Both the position numbers and the translations under genes were made by a program. From NCBI GenBank assembly GCA_030040995.1, contig JASHOS010000053.1, forward strand, positions 16,021 through 80,020: DNA of 64,000 nucleotides, given 5' to 3'. This document shows positions 54,230-61,943 of the stretch, piece by piece. The number at the start of each line of letters is the position of its first letter. Position 1 is the first letter of the stretch. The DNA comes from Terriglobia bacterium. Lineage in GTDB: Bacteria; Acidobacteriota; Terriglobia; UBA7540. Below the pieces are notes generated by a model. The model was not told where the DNA came from. It saw nothing but the letters and a program-made list of their open reading frames with translations, and made no database searches.

Positions 54230-54685
54230 ATGAGCAATTTCGCAACGGCCATGCCTTCGGAGAGTGTCTCTACGCCCATCCGGGTACGCTACGCTGAGAC
54301 GGACCAAATGGGAGTAGTGTATTACGCAAACTACCTGGTGTGGTTTGAAATCGGCAGAACCGATTTCTGCCGGCGCCGCGGCTTTGCCTACCGGGAGATG
54401 GAATCCGAGGACGGTCTCTTCATTATGGTGGCTGAAGCGCGTTGCCGCTACAAAGCGCCGGCGCGATACGACGACGACATCGAGGTACGCACTTCTCTTC
54501 GCGAGGTGCGGAAGCGGGTCTTGACCTTTGCTTACGAGGTTTATCGCCAGCCGGGCGAGGAGTTGCTTGCAGAGGGTGACACGGTGCACGTCATAACGGA
54601 CCGGGCCGGCCACCCGCGGGTGCTGCCTGACAAGTATCGTGAACTATTCCTCGCCGCTAGCAGCCCGGCGGGGCGCGCTCCCTAG
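54230..54685 (+). CDS. Hot-dog-fold acyl-CoA thioesterase (YbgC/4-HBA-CoA type)
   Basis: A 151-residue cytoplasmic enzyme that hydrolyses acyl-CoA thioesters. The signature VRYAETDQMGVVYYANYLVWFE includes the catalytic aspartate D25, as in the YbgC/4-hydroxybenzoyl-CoA thioesterase group. FEIGRTDFCRRRG, then EARCRYKAPARYDDDIEVRT follow the family order. ATG 54230 is preferred since AGGA lies eight bases upstream; GTG 54212, directly after the preceding stop, is an alternative. The gene lies between bacilliredoxin and a glycosyltransferase. The physiological substrate is not evident. Confidence 0.87.
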   Translation: MSNFATAMPSESVSTPIRVRYAETDQMGVVYYANYLVWFEIGRTDFCRRRGFAYREMESEDGLFIMVAEARCRYKAPARYDDDIEVRTSLREVRKRVLTFAYEVYRQPGEELLAEGDTVHVITDRAGHPRVLPDKYRELFLAASSPAGRAP

Positions 54686-54700
54686 TGCTCCAGGGCTCTC

Positions 54701-55459
54701 ATGCCCCGAATCACCGCGACAATCATTACTCACAACGAAGCACCTCATATTGCCCGCGCCATCAACTCCCTTCGCTGCGCGGACGAGATCATCGTGGTCG
54801 ATGCAAACTCGACGGATGCAACGCCCGAGATTGCCCACGCGCTCGGAGCGAGAGTCGTGGCCCGTTCTTGGCAGGGATTTGCGGAGCAAAAGAATTTCGC
54901 CGCGGGAATGGCCCAGAATGATTGGGTTCTGAGCCTTGATGCCGATGAAGAGTTGGACGCGGTTGGCAGAGACAGCGTTGTGAAGTGGAAGGATTCGGTG
55001 CCTGCGTTCGCCGGGTACCGGTTTGCCCGGCAAGCGTATTATCTAGGCCGATGGATTCGCCATTCCGGGTGGTATCCCGATTACAAGCTGCGTCTGTTTG
55101 ATCGCCGGCGAGGCCGCTGGCAAGGCGCTTACGTTCACGAGTCGGTCCGAGTAGACGGTGCGGCAGGGACTCTGGGTGGTAAGATTCTTCACTACACCTG
55201 CGACTCTCTGAAAGAGCACCGCCAGCGCATCGAGTTCTACACCGGTCTTGCCGCCGCCCAGTTTTTGGCGGAAGGGAAAAGAGCCGGGTGGCTGCGGCGC
55301 CGCATAGCGCCGTGCTGGACGTTCGCGCAAACCTATTTCCTCAAGCTCGGTTTTCTCGACGGAATCCAGGGGTTCTGGATTGCCTTTATGGCCAGCCGTT
55401 ACGTTGCTCGCAAGTACGCCAAATGGCTACGACTGGCGGCGGAAAAGCGCGCCGGCTGA
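54701..55459 (+). CDS. Family 2 glycosyltransferase (WaaE/KdtX-like)
   Basis: A 252-residue glycosyltransferase of the inverting GT-A fold. The N-terminus reads MPRITATIITHNEAPHIARA, the nucleotide-sugar site DEIIVVDANSTDAT, and the metal-binding DXD LSLDADEEL. The C-terminal part HESVRVDGAAGTLGGKILHY matches the WaaE/KdtX-type enzymes that modify lipopolysaccharide inner core. It ends with a hydrophobic stretch, which may associate with the membrane. It starts 15 bases after the thioesterase and precedes, after a repeat-filled gap, a GT4 enzyme. A role in envelope glycan synthesis is likely; the donor sugar is unknown. Confidence 0.87.
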   Translation: MPRITATIITHNEAPHIARAINSLRCADEIIVVDANSTDATPEIAHALGARVVARSWQGFAEQKNFAAGMAQNDWVLSLDADEELDAVGRDSVVKWKDSVPAFAGYRFARQAYYLGRWIRHSGWYPDYKLRLFDRRRGRWQGAYVHESVRVDGAAGTLGGKILHYTCDSLKEHRQRIEFYTGLAAAQFLAEGKRAGWLRRRIAPCWTFAQTYFLKLGFLDGIQGFWIAFMASRYVARKYAKWLRLAAEKRAG

Positions 55460-55819
55460 AAGCGCGGAGTTGTACCGCAGCGTTCGCTAATCCTTTTGGG
55501 GCTTTACAGGCTGGGAGAACCCTCGGAACTGTCATCCTGAGGAATTCCGCTGCGCGGGACGACGAAGGATCTCTGTATTTACTTGGTTTCACAAATACCG
55601 GGATTCTTCGCTGCGCTCGGCATGACATGCCCGGCGCCTTTTTCCGCAGCCTGCTTCAGCCGCTGAGGACCTCCTACTCTCTCTACCGGCTTGGCCGCGA
55701 ACCCCTAAAGAAAGGCCGCAGACTTCGAAAGGCACGAAGTCTGCGCTACCCCGCTCTCCCGAGGGAGAGGGCAACGGCTTCCAGCAAGTTTGGTTACGGC
55801 GGGGCCGCGCTGCGCGACG
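55460..55819. repeat. Repeat-filled gap between glycosyltransferase genes
   Basis: 55529-55627 carries CTGTCATCCTGAG and the CGCTGCGCTCGGCATGAC end, an inverted unit also found at 61569-61662. 55757-55818 is a CTCTCCC-type unit ending directly before the next start codon. No gene is supported. Confidence 0.65.
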
Positions 55820-56917
55820 ATGCTCAACATCATCCACCTCGACACAGGAAAGGAGATGCGGGGCGGCCAGTGGCAAATCCTGACGCTCGCGAAAGAACTT
55901 CGCAAGCGCGGCCATCAGCAAGTGATTGTCTGCCCGGGCGGTTGCCCACTCGAAGAAGAGGCACAGCGGGAGGCATTTGACACGCTGGCGCTTCCGCGAC
56001 GCACTCCTTCGGATGCTGGTGGAATATTGAAGTTGCGACGCCTGCTGCGCTCGCGTGCAACCGATGTCATTCACGCCCACGATGGCAGAGGGCAGGCCCT
56101 TGCCGCGATGGCTTCGGCGGGCTTGCCTCTCCGGAGAATTGCGAGCCGCAGAGTCGCTTTTGTTCCAGCGCGCCGCTGGACTCACCGGCTCAAATACAAT
56201 CTCACCTGCGATGGCATTATCGCTGTCTCCGAGTACGTGAGGAAATTGTTGATAAAGTCAGGCGTGAATCCGGAAAAGATTGCCGTCGTCCCCGATGGCA
56301 TCGACTTCCCTGCCCTGCTTCCGGGCGATACCGAAAGAGAAGAGCTTCGGAAGAATTGGCACCTTGGTAGCCGGGATTTCATAATTGGACACGTTGGCGC
56401 TTTTACGGAAGAAAAAGGACAGGAAATTGCGATCCAAGCGGTGAATCTTGTAGCGCGGACACGCCGTCCCGTGAGATTGCTTCTGGCCGGGGAAGGGCCG
56501 CTACGCAAGACCCTTGAGAGCCGCTACGGGCCTTGCCAGACCAATAACGTTGTCTTTTCTGGATACGTGGCTGATCTCTCCACCTTCTTCCCTTGCCTGG
56601 ATTTGTTCGTCATGCCTTCGCAGCAGGAAGGCCTGGGCTCTTCAGCCTTGCTCGCCATGGCGTATGGACTACCTGTCATAGCCAGCCGAACCGGCGGACT
56701 GCCGGAGATTGTTGAAGACGGAAAGACGGGTTGGCTCTTTGAGCCTGGCTCTCCCCAGCGGCTGGCGCATACAATTCAAAATGCGATCGCTGCTGGAGAC
56801 GTGTTGAAAACCATGGGGCGCAGCGCACGGGAAAGGGCCCGGCAGTTTACCAATGATATAATGGCGGCCAGAACTGAGAGTTTCTATTACCGCGTTCTCA
56901 AAGGCGACGGCGTGTAG
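55820..56917 (+). CDS. Family 4 glycosyltransferase (GT-B fold)
   Basis: A 365-residue retaining glycosyltransferase. The N-terminal Rossmann domain has the family pattern GGQWQILTLAKELRKRGH and DVIHAHDGRG. The C-terminal domain has GHVGAFTEEKGQEIAIQA, then LDLFVMPSQQEGLGSSALLAMAYGLPVIAS (the E-X7-E donor site) and TGGLPEIVEDGKTGWL. It probably works with the upstream family 2 enzyme in envelope glycan synthesis. The ATG at 55820 lies at the edge of a dispersed repeat and has no ribosome binding site, so the translation start may have been changed by repeat insertion; an in-frame start at 55790 is inside the repeat. Confidence 0.88.
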   Translation: MLNIIHLDTGKEMRGGQWQILTLAKELRKRGHQQVIVCPGGCPLEEEAQREAFDTLALPRRTPSDAGGILKLRRLLRSRATDVIHAHDGRGQALAAMASAGLPLRRIASRRVAFVPARRWTHRLKYNLTCDGIIAVSEYVRKLLIKSGVNPEKIAVVPDGIDFPALLPGDTEREELRKNWHLGSRDFIIGHVGAFTEEKGQEIAIQAVNLVARTRRPVRLLLAGEGPLRKTLESRYGPCQTNNVVFSGYVADLSTFFPCLDLFVMPSQQEGLGSSALLAMAYGLPVIASRTGGLPEIVEDGKTGWLFEPGSPQRLAHTIQNAIAAGDVLKTMGRSARERARQFTNDIMAARTESFYYRVLKGDGV

Positions 56918-57046
56918 CGCCGACCTTCAGGTCGGCATTTGACCAGATGCCGGTCCCGCCGAGCGGGACCGGCGCTACAAGGGAGTAGCGAGGTAGCGCA
57001 GAGTTCCCCGTTTTTTGGAAACTCTGCGCTACCTCTGCTTCGAACT
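56918..57046. repeat. Palindromic intergenic segment
   Basis: CGCCGACCTTCAGGTCGGC is the complement-type partner of the palindrome at 40958-40975. It is followed by GGTCCCGCCGAGCGGGACC (56949-56967) and by a long imperfect hairpin: AGGTAGCGCAGAGTT (from 56990) pairs with AACTCTGCGCTACCT (to about 57034). Confidence 0.7.
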
Positions 57047-57901
57047 TTGACTTCACTTTCCTTTCCTACGCTCTATCTGATTGCCGGGCTCTTCGGAGTG
57101 ATTTTCGGCAGCTTCTTAAATGTATGCATTGTCCGTCTTCCCCGGCGCGAATCCATCGTGCGACCAGCTTCTCACTGCCCCTCGTGCCTTAAGCCGATTC
57201 GCTGGTATGACAATATTCCCGTCCTAAGTTATTTGATTCTTGGGGGCAAATGCCGGTTCTGCCGATGCAAAATCTCGTTGCTTTATCCTCTGGTTGAAAT
57301 CATAACGGCTTGTATTTTCGCTCTGGCTGTTGCCGAAAGCACCTCACTAGGGGCATTCCTAAAGGTTGCCGCCTTCGCGATGCTCATGATTGTGCTGATT
57401 TTTACGGATTTCCGGGATCGACTGCTCCCTCATTCAGTCACAATCTTTGGCATCGTGTTGGGCTTGGCATTGAGTTTCGCAATTCCCGTAACCGATCCTC
57501 TATTGGAATGGGTGTTTGGCAGGATGGGCATGACCCTGCCGGCACCGCTGTCGTCATTCTTGGGAGCAGTATCGGGCGGAGTGTTTGGCGCTGGTCTGTT
57601 ATATGGGGTCGCGTGGCTTCTAAGACGCGCTGGCAATCCATCGAAGGAATATTTGGGATTTGGCGACGTGATGCTGATGTTTCTGGTGGGCGTCTTTTGG
57701 GGAATCCCGTTAACATACCTCACCATTCTTCTCGGTTCGCTGGTGGGCACGCTGGTTGCAGTTGTATTTATTCTGTTCAACAGGAAGTTTCGAAACTACT
57801 CGTGGCCTTATGGCAGTTTTCTAGGAGCCGCCGCCATTTACGTTTCACTCGGCGGGCAGACGCTTCTGCTGTGGTATTTGAGTTGGCGAGGCTTCCACTG
57901 A
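57047..57901 (+). CDS. pilD: Type IV prepilin peptidase / N-methyltransferase (PilD type)
   Basis: Membrane aspartyl protease that cleaves prepilins and pseudopilins and methylates the new N-terminus, 284 residues. After the first helix (LIAGLFGVIFGSFLNVCIVRLP), a cytoplasmic loop holds two CXXC pairs: CPSC and CRFC (~42-75). They bind zinc in the methyltransferase part. The protease aspartates lie in TDFRDRLLP (~123) and GFGDVMLMF (~205). Eight membrane helices are expected. The start is uncertain: TTG 57047 is the first reasonable one, placing it in the tail of a hairpin repeat; an upstream frame to 56939 lies in repeat DNA. No pilin genes are in the window. Confidence 0.9.
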   Translation: MTSLSFPTLYLIAGLFGVIFGSFLNVCIVRLPRRESIVRPASHCPSCLKPIRWYDNIPVLSYLILGGKCRFCRCKISLLYPLVEIITACIFALAVAESTSLGAFLKVAAFAMLMIVLIFTDFRDRLLPHSVTIFGIVLGLALSFAIPVTDPLLEWVFGRMGMTLPAPLSSFLGAVSGGVFGAGLLYGVAWLLRRAGNPSKEYLGFGDVMLMFLVGVFWGIPLTYLTILLGSLVGTLVAVVFILFNRKFRNYSWPYGSFLGAAAIYVSLGGQTLLLWYLSWRGFH

Positions 57902-58016
57902 GGAGGGGCATTGCAGCAACACCGCTAGCGTAGTGCCGGAGTTCATGCGAGGCGGAGTAGCGCGGACCTCCACTTTGAGGTCCGCGGCTTGTCCGTCGGG
58001 TGAGCGAAAAGCCGCA

Positions 58017-58106
58017 GTGGTAGCCTCGACGAATTTGTTTTTTGAATTCGTCGTGGGTCTGTGCGGGGGAAGCCCGCGGCGAGAGAAAGCGCTCGCCGTG
58101 GCTACC
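58017..58106. repeat. GGTAGCC/GGCTACC palindromic repeat, copy 1
   Basis: Outer ends GGTAGCC and GGCTACC; the right half contains GCCCGCGGCGAGAGAAAGCG, then CTCGCCGTGGCTACC, identical to the right half of 61813-61908. Confidence 0.75.
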
Positions 58107-58426
58107 ATTTTCGGGCCTCTTTCGGTCGGATTTTGGCTAATTTTCCATACCGAAACCATACCGAAGCCACGGCGAAACCAACTTTCCCTGCAAGCTGCTG
58201 TCTTTAAATCGGGTTATTCGACATCGCCCATTTTCGTCAAATAACCGACTTGTTTTTAGCAACTTATGTGCAAGTGGCACACACAAAATTTGGTTTCGTT
58301 TGGTTTCATTACTCTAATAGTAATTTAGAATCAATAACTTACAAGGATGAACCGATGGCATAGGGGGCTGTTTTCTGGCTTTGCGATTCGCTGGCTATAA
58401 CTAACTCTAGTTTTATCTGCGATTTC

Positions 58427-58528
58427 TCACAACTCGCCGCTCTGGCTGCTGTGGGCGGCAGCTTTTTGCTGCGCGAACAGCAGCCAAAATTCTTCGGTCG
58501 ATCTGGCAGAAACAATTTCTTCGATCAT
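58427..58528 (-). CDS. Possible tiny protein, 33 aa
   Basis: A 33-codon frame with ATG at 58528 and AGGAG five bases upstream. The peptide begins MIEEIVSARSTEEFWLLF and ends in a polar SSQSGEL tail, giving a short amphipathic helix. It points the same way as the permease genes but lies downstream of them. Its size leaves doubt, although the start signal is better than for many larger frames here. Confidence 0.35.
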   Translation of the reverse strand: MIEEIVSARSTEEFWLLFAQQKAAAHSSQSGEL

Positions 58529-58873
58529 TGGTGCTCCTCGTGCAAAATCATGGCAGCGCGAGGGATGCTGAAATGCCGGCGCCCGGCGCAACTGTTCGCC
58601 CGGCCATGAAGGCGCGGGCGCCGAAGCGATCCACCAGTGACAGATTAGCGGTTTCGAGTGAGACGGTGGCGATGGGTGAGACGCGTGAAGCGATTTTTTG
58701 CACGGTGCGGCGGGGCCGTAACCCAAGAATCGAGAGTTGTCATTCGGGATTCCGAACAATCGCCGGCGCACCTTATCCATAAAATTGCCGCGTGCCGGAA
58801 ACTTAGGGGGAAATCGAAAACGGAGGTCCGCACCACTCGAGTTTTCTCTGATTACTGACCACTCATCACTGCC

Positions 58874-61507
58874 TTATTCGTAGCGGAGCGCGACCAGCGG
58901 ATCCACTTGCGCGGCCCGCTTGGCTGGCAGCCAACATGCCATTAGCCCCGCCGCGACGGTGACGACAATGACGACCACGAAGGTCAGCGGATCCCTGGCC
59001 GAGACTCCCCAAACCTGGCTCGCTATGAGGCGGGTAAGGGCGAGGCTTGCCAACACACCAAGGGCTACTCCAGCCGCAATCAGAGTGAATCCGTCAGCTA
59101 CGACCATTTTCAAGATGGCGCTTGGCCGGGCTCCTAGCGCCATCCGTACTCCTATTTCGTGGGTCCGCAGGAATACGGAGTAAGACATTAGATTGAACAC
59201 GCCGATGGTAATCAATACCAAGCCGATCCCAGCGAGCGTCCCCAGAGTGAATAGATCGAATCTTGGCGCCACGTACCAAATTTCAACCTTAGTTTCTAAA
59301 GTGCCTGAACGACCTAGTGTGAGGCCACGGTGGACAAACCAGGCTTGCCGGCGAAGGCCCATCCGTACTGAACCCGTGCCTGTTGCGGTTCTGACGAGGA
59401 TCCCGCCCCCGATTCGAAGTTCCGGCATGGTGTATGGAACAAATGCCTCCGGTATCGGCGAATTCGTCAGGCTACGATTATTCCTTGTGTCAGCGACGAC
59501 TCCAATGATTTCAAAGTCAGCATATTTCGGTGTTTGGGGCCTTTGCTCGGAGAGGGTGAATTTAAGCGTCCGGCCAATCGGGTCTTCCTTACCGAAGAAC
59601 TTCCGACCGAGACTCTGATTGATCACGGCCACGTGCCTGCTCGAATCAACGTCGCTTTCCGAGAGCAGCCGGCCACGAACTATCTTCACTTCCAATGTCT
59701 TGAAATAGCCTTCACTACATAACGCCAACCCAGCATGCCAGGGCTCGGAATGAACTTTGCCGGGCACTTCTACCTCGCTCAGAGCTCCGGCACCGGAGGG
59801 CAGAGAACTCGATACGGCGGCAGAAATCACTCCAGGGTACGCCTCTACATACTGCAATACGGTCCGGAGCAAGGCATTTCTCTTTTCTGCGGTTTCATAG
59901 CCGGGCGGGAGGCTAAGCCCCGCATAAATCACTTTTTGCGGGTTGTAACCCAAATGGACGCTCACAACTGCGAGGAAAGTTCGCGCCATCAAGCCTGCGC
60001 CAACAAACAAGACCGTCGATAGCGCCACTTGCGCGATCACCACGCCAGCCCGAAATCTCCCGTGATGACGCGTTCCACTCACGCCTGTGTTGCCGCCTGC
60101 CAACGTTCCCTGAAGGTTACCACGCGCGACATGAAGGGCGGGCGCTAAGCCACAAAGCAGCGTCGTCAACACGGTTACAGCCACAGCGAATGCTACCACC
60201 GCCGTGCTTAACGTGATCGCCCTTACAGCCGGGGGAAAAGGGGGGGAAGCAAGCAAGGCGATGACAACCTTCAGGCCGCCATACGCGAGTAGCCAGCCAA
60301 GCACAGCGCCCGCAGCTGCCACTACGAAACTCTCCACCAAGACCTGCCGAACCAGTTGGCTGCGAGTCGCACCGAGCGCGGCCCGGATGGCAATCTCCTT
60401 TTCGCGCGCCGTCGTCCGGGCGAGTAACAAGCTCGCAACATTGCTGCAGGCGATTAAGAGTAGCATCATGACCGCCGCGAAAAGCGGATAGAGCACACCC
60501 TTGACGGGACCGAGAAACAAGCCGTAGTTCCCGGTCAAAACTTTAAATCGACGTGGAAAATCTCGTGGATGAAGTTTGGAGAGCCCCCGGGCGATGACGG
60601 TCAGATCTGCTGCCGCCTGTTCGAGGCTGACTCCGGGTTTGCGGACTCCGATAGGGTAGAGGCCTGGTTGTTGGCCGCTGTTTTCTTGACGGAGAGGTAG
60701 CCAAAAACCTCCTGTGCCGAAGTATGATGTGAATCGGGGGGGCATGATTCCCACAAGGGTCGTTGGTTCACCGTTCAAGTCCAGAGTGGTTCCCAGGAGT
60801 TTCGGGTCGCCGTTGAATCTGCTCATCCACAAACTGTAACTCATGACAAACACAGGAGGTGAACCAGGCGCCCCATCCGCCGCTGTAATAGGACGGCCAA
60901 GAAGCAGCTTTACACCAAGCACGCGAAAAGTATTGGTCGTTACGATCGATCCGTGGAACATTTCCGTTCCCGCCCTACTGGCATAGCGGACGCCCAACGT
61001 TCCTGTCTCGCCGATAACATCTTCAAACACGTGGTTTTGTTGCTGGAATGCGAGGAACTCCCGAAGTGGGAACGCACCAATGTCGCTTCCGCCCGCCGGA
61101 TCAAGGTTGTGTATGCTGAAGCTCGTATATCGGCTGGCGTTCTTGTAAGGCAAATGCGGAAGCAGGAGGTGATCGAGGGCGCTGAAGATCAGAGTTGCCG
61201 AGCCGATTCCCAATGCCAAGGCAAAAATGGCTAGGAGGGCGAAATGCCGGTCCTTATGGAGCATTCGAAGTGCAAATCGTATGTCGCGGAAGAAGCTGCG
61301 CAAGTGATTCTCCCAATGGACGTCCCGGCATTCTTCTTTCACTTGATCAAGTCCTCCAAACTCCAGCCGCGCGCGGCGGCGGGCTTCTTCCGGCGTCATG
61401 CCGGTCGCGACGTAATCGGCAGTTTGCTGCTCCAGGTGAAACCGGAGTTCTTTATCGAGCTGCTTTTCAGTTCGCGCTCTCCGAAACAGTCTCTGATACC
61501 AGCGCAT
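58874..61507 (-). CDS. MacB/FtsX-type permease (acidobacterial duplicated orphan permease)
   Basis: An 877-residue membrane protein without an ABC ATPase gene nearby. The N-terminal ~80 residues form the charged helical prefix domain (EKQLDKELRFHLEQQTADYV, then GMTPEEARRRARLEFGG) typical of the acidobacterial orphan permeases. Next come a membrane helix (LAIFALALGIGSATLIFSALDHL), a MacB-like periplasmic domain, three helices with ACSNVASLLLARTTAREKEI and ALGATRSQLVRQVL, a second periplasmic domain (GRKFFGKEDPIGRTL) and a final three-helix FtsX block (THEIGVRMALGARPSAILKM). The start at 61507 has GGGAG upstream. A second such gene lies 436 bases upstream. Role unknown, perhaps coupling to an unlinked ATPase. 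Confidence 0.9.
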   Translation of the reverse strand: MRWYQRLFRRARTEKQLDKELRFHLEQQTADYVATGMTPEEARRRARLEFGGLDQVKEECRDVHWENHLRSFFRDIRFALRMLHKDRHFALLAIFALALGIGSATLIFSALDHLLLPHLPYKNASRYTSFSIHNLDPAGGSDIGAFPLREFLAFQQQNHVFEDVIGETGTLGVRYASRAGTEMFHGSIVTTNTFRVLGVKLLLGRPITAADGAPGSPPVFVMSYSLWMSRFNGDPKLLGTTLDLNGEPTTLVGIMPPRFTSYFGTGGFWLPLRQENSGQQPGLYPIGVRKPGVSLEQAAADLTVIARGLSKLHPRDFPRRFKVLTGNYGLFLGPVKGVLYPLFAAVMMLLLIACSNVASLLLARTTAREKEIAIRAALGATRSQLVRQVLVESFVVAAAGAVLGWLLAYGGLKVVIALLASPPFPPAVRAITLSTAVVAFAVAVTVLTTLLCGLAPALHVARGNLQGTLAGGNTGVSGTRHHGRFRAGVVIAQVALSTVLFVGAGLMARTFLAVVSVHLGYNPQKVIYAGLSLPPGYETAEKRNALLRTVLQYVEAYPGVISAAVSSSLPSGAGALSEVEVPGKVHSEPWHAGLALCSEGYFKTLEVKIVRGRLLSESDVDSSRHVAVINQSLGRKFFGKEDPIGRTLKFTLSEQRPQTPKYADFEIIGVVADTRNNRSLTNSPIPEAFVPYTMPELRIGGGILVRTATGTGSVRMGLRRQAWFVHRGLTLGRSGTLETKVEIWYVAPRFDLFTLGTLAGIGLVLITIGVFNLMSYSVFLRTHEIGVRMALGARPSAILKMVVADGFTLIAAGVALGVLASLALTRLIASQVWGVSARDPLTFVVVIVVTVAAGLMACWLPAKRAAQVDPLVALRYE

Positions 61508-61568
61508 GTTCGCTCCCAACGGTTGGCCCCAGTATCGCCGGGCGGCTTGCAGCCTCAACCCAACGGCG

Positions 61569-61662
61569 CTGTCATTCTGAGCGAGCGCAGCGAGCGAAGA
61601 ATCCCTGCATTCCTTCGGACTCAGCAAAATACGGGGATTCTTCGCTTGCGCTCTGCATGACA
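61569..61662. repeat. GTCATTCTGAGCGAGCG-type repeat
   Basis: CTGTCATTCTGAGCGAGCGC at the left and TTCGCTTGCGCTCTGCATGA at the right are imperfect inverted arms, matching the unit at 55529-55627. A repeat of this kind is common in acidobacterial genomes, by my recollection. It lies between the two permease genes. Confidence 0.7.
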
Positions 61663-61812
61663 CACGCGAGTATGTCATGCCCCAGATTGGCAGCCGCCAG
61701 GCTGTGGACGCTCAGAATGACAGGCTCCAAATCCTTGCTAAGAAAACAAGAAATCATGACTTGGCAATGCGGCGTTCGTGTCTCAGCGCTGCGGCTTGCC
61801 CGCTGGGTTAAA

Positions 61813-61908
61813 AGTACTGGTAGCCACGGTCAACCCGTCTTTGGTTGGCCGTGGGCTGTTCTCCGGGCCAAAAGGCCCGCGGCGAGAGAAAGCGCTCGCC
61901 GTGGCTAC
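61813..61908. repeat. GGTAGCC/GGCTACC palindromic repeat, copy 2
   Basis: Begins GGTAGCCACGGTCAACC, contains AGGCCCGCGGCGAGAGAAAG and ends CTCGCCGTGGCTACC. The right half is identical over about 35 bases to 58072-58106. It lies just downstream of the second permease gene. Confidence 0.75.
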
Positions 61909-61943
61909 CCCGGACCGTCGTCTGCTCGTCACTCGTCACCGCC

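Larger units (their letters stand above)
57902..58873. other. 972-base gap: repeats, AT-rich stretch and a tiny ORF
   Basis: 57957-57985 holds a palindrome (GCGGACCTCC/GGTCCGCGG). 58017-58106 is a repeat ending in a 35-base block identical to 61875-61908 or so. At 58212-58247 GGTTATTCGAC and GTCAAATAACC form a stem followed by a T run, terminator-like. 58260-58420 is AT-rich. A 33-codon ORF lies at 58427-58528. 58530-58870 has open frames on both strands without convincing signals. Confidence 0.45.
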
